Below are positions 1-7,489 of a stretch of DNA of 64,000 nucleotides, piece by piece. The DNA is taken from contig JAGYOG010000005.1 in the NCBI GenBank assembly GCA_018399495.1, forward strand, positions 33,959-97,958, given 5' to 3'. The notes below the pieces were generated by a model, which saw only the letters and a program-made list of their open reading frames with translations, was not told the origin of the DNA and searched no databases. Within the stretch, counting starts at the first letter, position 1, and each line of letters starts with the position of its first letter. The position numbers and the translations under genes were made by a program. Origin of the DNA: Sphaerochaeta sp. Lineage in GTDB: Bacteria; Spirochaetota; Spirochaetia; Sphaerochaetales; Sphaerochaetaceae.

Positions 1-236
1 ACCCTACCCGATTGAAAATCCTGTTCCTGCTTGAGCAGGGGGAACGAGGAGTCAATGCTATCAGTGAAGAATTGAATATGCAACAGAGTACCATCAGCCA
101 ACAACTCAAACTACTCAGGGCTCGTCGTCTGGTACGTTTCAGAAAGGATGGCCGTAATGTTCTCTACCGTCTCAATGATGAACATATCCATGACATCCTT
201 GCAATGGGAATCGAGCACTACCAGGAACTGTTCTGA
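1..236 (+). CDS. ArsR-family transcriptional regulator, 5' end missing
   Basis: The frame is open from the first bases of the window, so the start of the gene lies outside. The visible part (about 78 residues) begins at the PTRLKIL motif that opens the winged helix-turn-helix of ArsR/SmtB repressors, continues through the recognition helix (MQQSTISQQLKLLRARRLV) and ends with the wing (RKDGRNVLYRLND) and the C-terminal dimer helix. Proteins of this family are small dimeric repressors released by metals or other ligands. The N-terminal helix is not visible and no metal-binding cysteines occur in the visible part, so the signal cannot be inferred. The stop codon is directly followed by the stop codon of the convergent deaminase gene. 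Confidence 0.85.
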   Translation, partial: PTRLKILFLLEQGERGVNAISEELNMQQSTISQQLKLLRARRLVRFRKDGRNVLYRLNDEHIHDILAMGIEHYQELF

Positions 237-710
237 TTAATATCGCTCTCTGGTGTTCTGCGCATATTCATCAAAAAGCGCCAAACACATCTCTCGCTCA
301 GATTGTGTAAGCTCAACGACCTCTTGGTCCTTGCATCCTTGTTGGAAATACCGATAGATGTAATCATCACGGAATCCAATTGCCTCGGCATCCTTAGGAG
401 TGCATCCATAGTACACTTTCTTGATATTTGCCCAAATACTTGCTGAGAGACACATTGGGCAAGGGTAACAGGTGGTATAGAGGATGCAACCAGAGAGATC
501 ATGGGTTTCTTTCTTTCTGCATGCTTTACGGATGGCATTGATCTCTGCATGTGCTGTTGGATCATGCTCAGCCAACACAGCGTTTGAAGCAACAAAGACA
601 GAACCGTCCTTAGTGTCTACAACAACTGCACCGAAGGGGCCCCCTTCGCAGTTGTTCATCGTCTTTCGTGCTTGGTCTATCGCCAAACGCAAATACGCTT
701 TCGCATCCAT
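237..710 (-). CDS. guanine deaminase-like nucleoside deaminase
   Basis: A 157-residue protein of the cytidine/deoxycytidylate deaminase fold. The zinc site is complete: the HAEINAIR motif supplies the histidine ligand and catalytic glutamate, and CYPCPMC supplies the two cysteine ligands. The length, the GGPFGAVVV motif near residue 23 and the C-terminal extension with an FRDDYIYRYF segment resemble Bacillus-type guanine deaminase (guanine to xanthine) more than the tRNA adenosine deaminase TadA. It would act in the cytosol in purine salvage. The exact base specificity cannot be read with certainty. The gene is separated from argG by a hairpin and converges with the ArsR gene without any gap. 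Confidence 0.85.
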   Translation of the reverse strand: MDAKAYLRLAIDQARKTMNNCEGGPFGAVVVDTKDGSVFVASNAVLAEHDPTAHAEINAIRKACRKKETHDLSGCILYTTCYPCPMCLSASIWANIKKVYYGCTPKDAEAIGFRDDYIYRYFQQGCKDQEVVELTQSEREMCLALFDEYAQNTRERY

Positions 711-758
711 AGTGCCTCATCTCCGCTATCTACTATAGCACATGTTTCTTTTGGGTGA

Positions 759-789
759 AATACCGCCTTCAATCAGAGAAGGCGGTATT
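759..789. terminator. terminator-like hairpin after argG
   Basis: Twelve-base arms (AATACCGCCTTC and GAAGGCGGTATT) enclose a 7-base loop, 10 bases past the argG stop codon. The T-run on the minus strand is short, so it may be an imperfect intrinsic terminator or an RNA-stabilising 3' hairpin. Confidence 0.6.
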
Positions 790-799
790 CAGATACGTC

Positions 800-2017
800 T
801 TATCCGCGCATGGAGCTGGCGATCAAACGGATTGCATTGATATTGATGAATCCCTTGCAATCAACAGGCTCATAGCCCCCGGCCTTATCCATACTTCCCA
901 TCTCCTCGTCATACAGTGAGAAGGGGCTTTCCACTCCAGCGAAGATGACATTGCCCTTGTACAGTACAACCTTGCTGGTACCTGTTACCTGTTTCTGGCT
1001 CACTGTGAAGGCAGAGCGAAGCATCTCGAACTCAGGAGCACCCCAGTAACCATTGTAGATCAATTCGGCATATTTTGGCATGAGGTTGTCTCTCAGGTGC
1101 ATTGCTTCCTTGTCCATGGTAATACCTTCAAGGTTGTGATGAGCCTTCCAGAGGATCTCGCATCCCGGGGTTTCGTAGACACCGCGGCTCTTGATTCCAA
1201 TGTAGCGGTTTTCAACCATATCCACCCGGCCGATGGCGTTGTCATGTCCCATCTTGTTGAGATACAGAATCATCTGCAGGGGATCAGTGACGACTGTTTG
1301 GTCATTCTCGTTCTTTACTGAAACAGGGATACCATCTTCGAAGGTGAAGGTGAGGAGGGTTTCCTCATCCTTGGCTTCCTTCGGGCTGAGGGTAAGGCTG
1401 TATACATCATCTTCAGCGCGGAGGGATGGATCTTCCAAGACACCGGCCTCATGGCTGATATGGATGAGGTTCTCATCCTCACTATAGGGTTTCTTGGTGG
1501 ATGCCTTGATGGGGATGTCATACTTCTTTGCATAGGCAATCATATCGCTTCTTCCCTCGAACTGACCCAGCCATTCAGGATCTTTCCAAGGGCTGATGAT
1601 CTTGACCTCGGGCATATGCATATAGTAACCGAACTCAAAGCGGACCTGATCATTTCCCTTACCGGTAGCTCCATGGGAAACGTAGACAGTCCCTTCCTTG
1701 CGGGCAATTTCAATCTGGCGTTTTGCGATGATCGGGCGAGCCAGGGAAGTTCCCAGCATATAGGTCCCTTCATAGATCGTATTGGCCTGAAGGGCGGGGA
1801 AGATGTAGTCAGTGACCAGTTCCTCCCTGAGGTCTTCTACATACACTTTTGATGCACCAGTTGCCAAAGCCTTTTTTTCAATGGCGGCAAAATCTTCGTT
1901 TTGTCCGACATTCGCAACGTAGGCGATTACATCAAACCCTTTGTTGGCAAGCCATTTGAGGATTACAGAGGTATCAAGTCCTCCACTGTATGCCAGAATG
2001 ATTTTTTCCTTATTCAT
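800..2017 (-). CDS. argG: argininosuccinate synthase
   Basis: Joins citrulline and aspartate with ATP to make argininosuccinate, the penultimate step of arginine synthesis. The 405-residue protein begins [18 protein letters not shown]; the SGGLDTS sequence is the ATP pyrophosphatase P-loop of this family, and the later [13 protein letters not shown] segment is the citrulline/aspartate-binding signature. The open frame extends 43 codons further upstream, but the chosen ATG has a GGGAGA ribosome site and the upstream extension reads through the promoter. The gene is alone here, with no argH beside it. A near-consensus promoter and AT-rich ARG-box-like repeats upstream suggest control by an ArgR protein encoded elsewhere. 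Confidence 0.96.
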   Translation of the reverse strand: MNKEKIILAYSGGLDTSVILKWLANKGFDVIAYVANVGQNEDFAAIEKKALATGASKVYVEDLREELVTDYIFPALQANTIYEGTYMLGTSLARPIIAKRQIEIARKEGTVYVSHGATGKGNDQVRFEFGYYMHMPEVKIISPWKDPEWLGQFEGRSDMIAYAKKYDIPIKASTKKPYSEDENLIHISHEAGVLEDPSLRAEDDVYSLTLSPKEAKDEETLLTFTFEDGIPVSVKNENDQTVVTDPLQMILYLNKMGHDNAIGRVDMVENRYIGIKSRGVYETPGCEILWKAHHNLEGITMDKEAMHLRDNLMPKYAELIYNGYWGAPEFEMLRSAFTVSQKQVTGTSKVVLYKGNVIFAGVESPFSLYDEEMGSMDKAGGYEPVDCKGFININAIRLIASSMRG

Positions 2018-2054
2018 ATTCTTATCTCCCTGTTCGGTAGTGTATTCTGCCGTC

Positions 2055-2083
2055 AGTGTATAAATTCTTGTATAGAATGACAA
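2055..2083 (-). promoter_or_regulatory. argG promoter
   Basis: Read on the minus strand, TTGTCA (-35, 2078-2083) and TACACT (-10, 2055-2060) are separated by exactly 17 bases. Transcription would begin about 30 bases before the argG start codon. Confidence 0.65.
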
Positions 2084-2089
2084 GAGGTT

Positions 2090-2195
2090 TATGCATAAAT
2101 ATTCGTAAAATTCGTTATATATGCAATGAAAATCGAATATATCCATAAATATACTGCATTAATATTCATCAATGCTAATTCGAAAATATTCGAAA
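2090..2195. promoter_or_regulatory. cluster of ARG-box-like operators upstream of argG
   Basis: Two 18-base imperfect palindromes resembling the ArgR consensus (a TGCAT/TTCAT pair flanking an AT centre) lie at 2090-2107 and 2154-2171. Weaker related sequences are at about 2120-2137 and 2178-2195. The first abuts the -35 box of the argG promoter. The cluster also lies just upstream of the promoter of the divergent ABC transporter. Assignment to ArgR is inference from pattern and from the argG context. Confidence 0.5.
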
Positions 2196-2201
2196 TAGTT
2201 A

Positions 2202-2230
2202 TTGCCAAATCATATTTTCCACTCTATACT
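2202..2230 (+). promoter_or_regulatory. promoter of the ABC transporter operon
   Basis: TTGCCA (2202-2207) and TATACT (2225-2230) with 17-base spacing lie 18 bases before the ATPase start codon, leaving a very short leader with a GGAGG ribosome site. Confidence 0.6.
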
Positions 2231-2247
2231 GCAGTGGAGGTAGACAA

Positions 2248-2982
2248 ATGCTGATATGTGATCAATTAACCAAGCGATATGGTAATCAACCAAGGAATGC
2301 CGTAGACGCCTTGAAACTTTCCATTGAACCGGGTGAGATTTTCGGTTTCCTGGGTCCCAACGGGGCTGGCAAGAGTACCACCATCAAGATGATCACCGGT
2401 TTGCTTAAACCGGATTCCGGGTCCATCAGTTTCATGGGACACTCACTTCACTCTGATCCTCTCGACTATAAGCGATTAATCGGTTATGTGCCTGATGAGC
2501 CACTTTTTTATGAGCGAATGAGTGGATATGAGCATCTTTCCTTTATTGCAGATCTCTATGGAGTTGGCAGTGGGGAGCGTAAGCAGCGTATTGACGAACT
2601 TGGGGAGCGATTGTTGCTGAAGAATGCCCTGAAGGATGAGATATCTTCCTACTCTCACGGAATGAAACAAAAACTTTCGATCATTTCAGCGTTGTTGCCT
2701 TCTCCGAAGTTACTTATACTCGATGAACCCATGGTTGGATTGGATCCAAAAGCAGCCTTCATCCTGAAGAATCTCTTGGGTGAGTTCGCTGGATCAGGAA
2801 ATACTGTATTCTTCTCCACCCACGTATTGGAAGTTGCCCAGCAACTTTGTAGTAGCCTGGGGATCATCAAGGAGGGAAGGTTGTTGTACAACGGAACCTT
2901 CAAGGATCTGCAATCACGTGAGATGGAGCTTGATGCTTCATTGGAAGCACTGTTCCTAGAATTGACCGAGAGCGGAGAGTAG
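2248..2982 (+). CDS. ABC transporter ATP-binding protein
   Basis: A 244-residue single ABC domain that powers the membrane protein encoded next. Walker A is GPNGAGKSTT (about residues 38-47), the signature is SYSHGMKQKLSI, Walker B is LLILDEPMVGLDP, and the switch histidine is in FFSTHVLE. The PMVGLDP D-loop and the length fit the CcmA/NatA-like group that works with two-domain export permeases. The start is chosen because of the GGAGG site 8 bases upstream. Substrate unknown. Confidence 0.9.
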   Translation: MLICDQLTKRYGNQPRNAVDALKLSIEPGEIFGFLGPNGAGKSTTIKMITGLLKPDSGSISFMGHSLHSDPLDYKRLIGYVPDEPLFYERMSGYEHLSFIADLYGVGSGERKQRIDELGERLLLKNALKDEISSYSHGMKQKLSIISALLPSPKLLILDEPMVGLDPKAAFILKNLLGEFAGSGNTVFFSTHVLEVAQQLCSSLGIIKEGRLLYNGTFKDLQSREMELDASLEALFLELTESGE

Positions 2983-2986
2983 GGCC

Positions 2987-4633
2987 ATGAACATGCGCGT
3001 AGTTTTGTTGCTGGTTCGTGCCTTCTTCTCGGGAACCAAACCGATCAAGGATTTCTTTGAGCGGATCAGTACCTCCCGTTCCCGTGTCGTAAGTATACTG
3101 GCCAGTTTCTTGATAGTCCTGGTATTTATCTATCTTGGTGCCATTTTGGGAGTTAACTATTACAGCTATCAAACCCTTGGCCTGCTTTTGGGCTATCCAT
3201 ATCTTGGCCTTGTCTTTGCCGCACTTTTAGGTTTTGCTTTCCAATTATTCTATAGTCTGGCCAGTGGTACCAGCCTGCTTTACGGAGCAAAGGATATTTT
3301 ATTGGTTGGTTCATTGGCAGTACGTCACACTGAGTTGGGAGCAAGCAGACTGCTGATCGCTTATTTTCTGCAAGCTCCCCTGTATTGGTTTGTTACGTTT
3401 CCTTCCCTTATTGTTGGCCTCTGGATTGAAGGCTTCTCTCTTGTCTATTTTCTAGGCGGATTGCTCTTTCTCTTGATTGGGCCACTGTTTGCCCTCTCGT
3501 TTTCTGTAGTAATTTCCATGGGGTTGGTCAGGCTTACCAAGGGAAAGAACCATAAAATGGCAGAGGAGTTGGTAAGTGCAATTTCCTTGGTGCTGTTGAT
3601 CCTCATGTTGACGGTCTCGCTTACCAGAAATATGACCGATAACGACTCGTTGCTTTCGTTCAATTATGAAGCGATGTTGCAGGTATATGCTCCAATCATT
3701 GAGAAAATCTTGGGTCTGTTTCCCTTTTTCCGTATGCAGGCACAGGTGGTTACCTCCCTTGTAAGTCAGCTTATTCTCCTTGCCTCAGGAGTGATTCTCT
3801 TTATTGGCTTGGTTTTGTTGGTAGGAAATACCTATGCTGCAAATCTCTCCTATGTACTCAGCAATCAATCAAGGGCAAGGACAAGAAAAGTCAAGCATAC
3901 CTTGCGCTCTGCAAGTCCCCAGCGAGCGCTGATGAAACGTGAATTGCTCATTATCCGTTCTGAGAGTATGTTTGTGTTTGAAATAGTGGGTGAATTGGGT
4001 ATTCCTGTTTTGCTTCTCGTGCTCTACAGTTTCATGGGGATTCTGGATGAACTTGCTGAAGTTGCTTCCCAGCTTATTGAGACAGGAGTGTTTCTCCAAC
4101 TGGTGTATTTGTTGTTGCTTTTGTTCGCCAATCTCAGCATGATCAGTTCAACCAGTGTTTCCCGGCAGGGAAAGCGTTTTGGCCTCGATAAGCAGTATCC
4201 TCTTGGTGCTGGTACGTATGTTCAAGCGAAGCTGTTGTTCCATTTGGTGCTTGTATTCATTCCCCACACACTCTATCTGACGGCGGCTCTCTTGCTGCTC
4301 TCCCTGCCTCTTGCGCACATTCTTTGGATGATTCCTTTGTCATTGCTTTGCATTGGCATGATTGCATGTCTACAACTTGCAATTGATTACCATCATCCAC
4401 GCCTCGACTGGAAGGTAAGCCAGCAGGCAATGAAGAGCAACCTGAATGGACTGTACGGTATGCTCGCCGCTTTTGTAGTGTTGGTACTCTTTGCCTTGAT
4501 ATTGCTATTGCCGATGCTTATCGGTTTGAGTATGGTTCTCTCAGTCTTGCTGTTGTTTGGATTGACCGGTCTTGGTTTTTCTCTTTCCTATCGCTTTGCA
4601 CTCTCGAGGGCGCGTCTATTGCTTTCCAAATAG
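2987..4633 (+). CDS. ABC transporter permease, multi-spanning membrane protein
   Basis: Follows the ATPase gene after 4 bases and is surely its membrane partner. The 548-residue protein has roughly a dozen hydrophobic segments with soluble loops, for example basic stretches around residues 296-315 (SNQSRARTRKVKH) and 415-425. No substrate-binding protein gene is nearby, which with the ATPase type points to export or to an envelope-remodelling role rather than import. The family resembles uncharacterised large ABC permeases. The last 46 bases overlap the 3' end of the convergent HAD phosphatase gene. Confidence 0.8.
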   Translation: MNMRVVLLLVRAFFSGTKPIKDFFERISTSRSRVVSILASFLIVLVFIYLGAILGVNYYSYQTLGLLLGYPYLGLVFAALLGFAFQLFYSLASGTSLLYGAKDILLVGSLAVRHTELGASRLLIAYFLQAPLYWFVTFPSLIVGLWIEGFSLVYFLGGLLFLLIGPLFALSFSVVISMGLVRLTKGKNHKMAEELVSAISLVLLILMLTVSLTRNMTDNDSLLSFNYEAMLQVYAPIIEKILGLFPFFRMQAQVVTSLVSQLILLASGVILFIGLVLLVGNTYAANLSYVLSNQSRARTRKVKHTLRSASPQRALMKRELLIIRSESMFVFEIVGELGIPVLLLVLYSFMGILDELAEVASQLIETGVFLQLVYLLLLLFANLSMISSTSVSRQGKRFGLDKQYPLGAGTYVQAKLLFHLVLVFIPHTLYLTAALLLLSLPLAHILWMIPLSLLCIGMIACLQLAIDYHHPRLDWKVSQQAMKSNLNGLYGMLAAFVVLVLFALILLLPMLIGLSMVLSVLLLFGLTGLGFSLSYRFALSRARLLLSK

Positions 4634-5286
4634 TCAATGGAGTGCAATACAGCTGACTCCAGGGAAGGGAAGGTGTCATAGGGATACTGCCGGTTCTGCT
4701 TGTTCCAGGCGACAATCATTCCATAATCTGCTGCCTCGATCATGGGTATATCTGTGGGGCCATCTCCGATGGCGATGATGGTTTCGTAGTCTTTTCTCAG
4801 GGATTCTACCACATCAGCTTTGGCCCTTGGACCGGAGATATCCACCAATAAGTGGGAGATGCCATCTGTATTCCTGACCAGTCTCTTTCCACGGATGAAC
4901 GAGAATGAGTCTTCTATTCCAAGTTTCCCAAGGAATGCCTCTGCTAGATTCTCTGTTCCGCAGGTAAGGATGCCCAGGTCACTGATGTGAGAAAGTTCGA
5001 GGAGGGCATCTTTCTCCCTTTCCCCGATGTGGGAGACAAGGAGTTCTGCTACTTCTTCGATCATGGCTGGGGTGGCTCTTTTAACCAGCTTTTCATAGCG
5101 TTGGTGGAAGGAAGTATCGTCAAACACCCCCCTCTGGTCCTGTGCGATGAAGTGATTACCCCGTTTCTTGAACAGAACTCCTCTCTCCTTGGCTGCAGAA
5201 AGAATAAGCAGCTGTTCACTGTCATACGTGTTGATTGGGTAGAGGGTTCCGTCAAAGTCAAAGATGGTTAGGCTTTTCTCTCTCAT
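4588..5286 (-). CDS. HAD-superfamily phosphatase
   Basis: A 232-residue soluble hydrolase with the HAD motifs: nucleophile motif FDFDGTLYPI near the N-terminus, the conserved lysine region around IRGKRLVRN, and the acidic GDGPTDIPMIEAAD motif. A helical cap lies between the first two motifs, as in phosphoserine-phosphatase-like (subclass I) enzymes. The substrate cannot be told. The ATG giving MREKSLTIFDFDG is preferred; a TTG 24 bases upstream is possible, but neither has a strong ribosome site. Its 3' end overlaps the ABC permease gene by 46 bases in the opposite orientation. Confidence 0.8.
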   Translation of the reverse strand: MREKSLTIFDFDGTLYPINTYDSEQLLILSAAKERGVLFKKRGNHFIAQDQRGVFDDTSFHQRYEKLVKRATPAMIEEVAELLVSHIGEREKDALLELSHISDLGILTCGTENLAEAFLGKLGIEDSFSFIRGKRLVRNTDGISHLLVDISGPRAKADVVESLRKDYETIIAIGDGPTDIPMIEAADYGMIVAWNKQNRQYPYDTFPSLESAVLHSIDYLESNRRALESAKR

Positions 5287-5310
5287 GCGCAGAGTGTAGC
5301 AGGTAGGCAA

Positions 5311-5340
5311 AAAAAGAGGAAGGGAACAAATCCCTTCCTC
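5311..5340 (-). terminator. intrinsic terminator of hflK-hflC
   Basis: On the minus strand GAGGAAGGGA, loop TTTGT, TCCCTTCCTC is followed directly by a run of T. It lies 24 bases past the hflC stop codon. Confidence 0.85.
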
Positions 5341-5363
5341 CTGGTCGAATGCCTTAAGATTAC

Positions 5364-6365
5364 TTACTCTTGGGCATCTCTTCCATAAATCAAATCAAAG
5401 TACTGCATGTCGGTGCTGAGGATCTTATCCAATCCAGATACCGTCTTGCGGTATGATTCCAAGGTTCTCCAGAATTCGAAGAACTCAGGATCAACCTCGT
5501 AGGATTTTGCATAAATCTGTGCAGCTTCAGCATCAGCGACACCCTTGACCTTCTCACTCTCAGCGTAGGCTTCTGAGAGAATCTGTTTCTCTTCTCCCTC
5601 AGTTTTTCCTTGCCACTGTGCGAGTTGTCCACGACCGTAGGAGCGATACGCTTCAGCAATCTGGTTACGTTCCTTGATCATTCTCTGGTACACGCTTTCG
5701 GTAAGGTCATCGCTATAACGAATTTGACGAATGACAATGTCAATCAGTTCAATACCAAATTCATCGGTAAACTGTTTTGACTGGGCAAACATCATGTTGC
5801 TCAATCCGTCACGACCGATTTCGATTGTTTCCTGGTTGGCTACTGTTGCCGTGAGGTTACGGAGTCTCTCTGCATCCTCAATACTCTCCACACTTTGTAC
5901 CTGTTCCTCAACCTCAATGACATTGATTTCATTTGAGTTCCTTACCGCTTCATTGAGATAGTTCTCACTGATGATGGTACGGATGGAAGAATCAAGGACA
6001 TCGTTCAGTCTGAAAATACCATTGTTGACGGTATTGACCGTTTCATAGTACTTGGCAGGATCTGCAATTCTCCATCTGGCTGTGGTATCAACCCAGATGA
6101 ACTGGTTCTCTTTAGTAGGAATTCTCTGAGCAGCCCCATCCCAGGAGAGTATCTTCTTGGGATAGATTACCACGCTGTCAACCAACGGCATCTTGAACTT
6201 GAGTCCAGCATCCTGTTCTGTGTTGACAATCTTTCCGAACCGAGTAATTACCGACTGCTGGCCTTCTGCAAGGATGTAGAAGGGTCCAAGCAAGATAAAG
6301 ATGGCAATAAAGACAACGACGACTACCAGGGTGGTAATTAGTTTCTTATTTGTATTTGTGCTCAT
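5364..6365 (-). CDS. hflC: HflC, SPFH-domain membrane protease regulator
   Basis: A 333-residue protein with one N-terminal membrane segment (about residues 9-30), then an SPFH/band-7 domain and a helical, glutamate- and alanine-rich C-terminal part (AEAYAESEKVKGVADAEAAQIYA) typical of prohibitin-like proteins. HflC forms a large cage with HflK around the FtsH protease and limits its access to membrane proteins. The start ATGA overlaps the hflK stop codon, so the two are co-translated. No ftsH gene is in the window. Confidence 0.92.
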   Translation of the reverse strand: MSTNTNKKLITTLVVVVVFIAIFILLGPFYILAEGQQSVITRFGKIVNTEQDAGLKFKMPLVDSVVIYPKKILSWDGAAQRIPTKENQFIWVDTTARWRIADPAKYYETVNTVNNGIFRLNDVLDSSIRTIISENYLNEAVRNSNEINVIEVEEQVQSVESIEDAERLRNLTATVANQETIEIGRDGLSNMMFAQSKQFTDEFGIELIDIVIRQIRYSDDLTESVYQRMIKERNQIAEAYRSYGRGQLAQWQGKTEGEEKQILSEAYAESEKVKGVADAEAAQIYAKSYEVDPEFFEFWRTLESYRKTVSGLDKILSTDMQYFDLIYGRDAQE

Positions 6366-7345
6366 TTTACACCCCCTTCAATCATCTGTACCGGAAGGAA
6401 GTTACTCAGGTTCTTGTCAACCAGGGTAACCGAACCACTTTCGGTAGGATTGATGACTGCCTCCATTGTCTCAATGTACAATCGAGTGCGAGTAATGGCC
6501 TGTGACTGTTCATAGACCTCTCGGACGCTGTTGAATCGTGCCACATCACCTTCAGCTTGGTTTACACGCTCTGCTGCATACCCTTGTGCTTGTTGGATGA
6601 GCTTGCTCGCTTCACCACGGGCAGAAGGAATGATTTTGTTGTAATTCTGCTTTCCTTCATTGATCAGGCGGTTCATGTCCTGGATTGCCTTGTTGACGTC
6701 CTCAAAAGCATCCTGAACTTCTCCAACCGGTGGTACGATGTTTTGTAGCTTGACTGTTACAACACGCACTCCCAACTCGTATGCATCGAAGGTTTTCTGC
6801 ATATTTTCTTGTGCTTCAATCTCGATACGGGTACGTTCACTGGTCATGACAGAAAGGATGGGAAGATCTCCCACCAGCTTGTTCATGGCACTCTGGCTGA
6901 TATCACGGAGTGTTGTTTCTCTGGATTCAACCTTGAACATCCAGTTAATCGGATTTTCAATTTTGTATTGAATAATCCACTGGACATCGATGATATTCAG
7001 GTCGCCTGTCAGCATGAGTGATTCAGTGGTGTAGTCACTGTTTCCAAAAAGTGGGGAAGTAGAGCTGTTTGAGCGATATCCAAATGTCATCGTCTGAACG
7101 ACCTGTGTTGGTACATTGTAACTGGTCTCGATTCCTAGTGGTATCTTGGTCTGCAGCCCAGGACCTACTGTTCGGTTGTACTGTCCTAAACGAAGGACAA
7201 CCGCTTGTTCGGTTTGGTCGACAACAAAGAAACTGCTAAGAACCAACATGATGAGGACGACGGCGACAATAATCCAGATCACCAGCTTGGGGCTGATGTT
7301 CTTGACTTTGTGCGCAGGCCTCGGTGGTTGCTGCATGGTATCCAT
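6362..7345 (-). CDS. hflK: HflK, SPFH-domain membrane protease regulator
   Basis: A 327-residue partner of HflC: short cytoplasmic N-terminus rich in proline, one membrane segment (about residues 24-43), SPFH domain beginning VVDQTEQAVVLRLGQY, and a coiled C-terminal region with ASKLIQQAQGYAAERVNQAEGD. The glycine- and proline-rich N-terminus seen in enterobacterial HflK is much shorter here. It is the first gene of the hflKC pair and is divergent from metG, with a 144-base intergenic region between their start codons. Confidence 0.92.
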   Translation of the reverse strand: MDTMQQPPRPAHKVKNISPKLVIWIIVAVVLIMLVLSSFFVVDQTEQAVVLRLGQYNRTVGPGLQTKIPLGIETSYNVPTQVVQTMTFGYRSNSSTSPLFGNSDYTTESLMLTGDLNIIDVQWIIQYKIENPINWMFKVESRETTLRDISQSAMNKLVGDLPILSVMTSERTRIEIEAQENMQKTFDAYELGVRVVTVKLQNIVPPVGEVQDAFEDVNKAIQDMNRLINEGKQNYNKIIPSARGEASKLIQQAQGYAAERVNQAEGDVARFNSVREVYEQSQAITRTRLYIETMEAVINPTESGSVTLVDKNLSNFLPVQMIEGGVK

Positions 7346-7489
7346 GATAACTCCTCTTTGTACCTATACGGTACTCTTTCAATGTACTTACCTCTTGAGG
7401 ACTCGTCAAGGATGTAATAACGCCAACATTGATTAACATTGCTTCGTTTGCCATTGAAATTAAAGACGGTGCGTTCTATTATATCCCTT

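Noticed and set aside
1..236. The ArsR-family gene as regulator of the metal ATPase at 46.8 kb
   Set aside because: They are more than 46 kb apart and the gene is partial; only family resemblance links them.
237..710. Calling the deaminase TadA
   Set aside because: Length and C-terminal region fit guanine-deaminase-type enzymes better; TadA remains possible.
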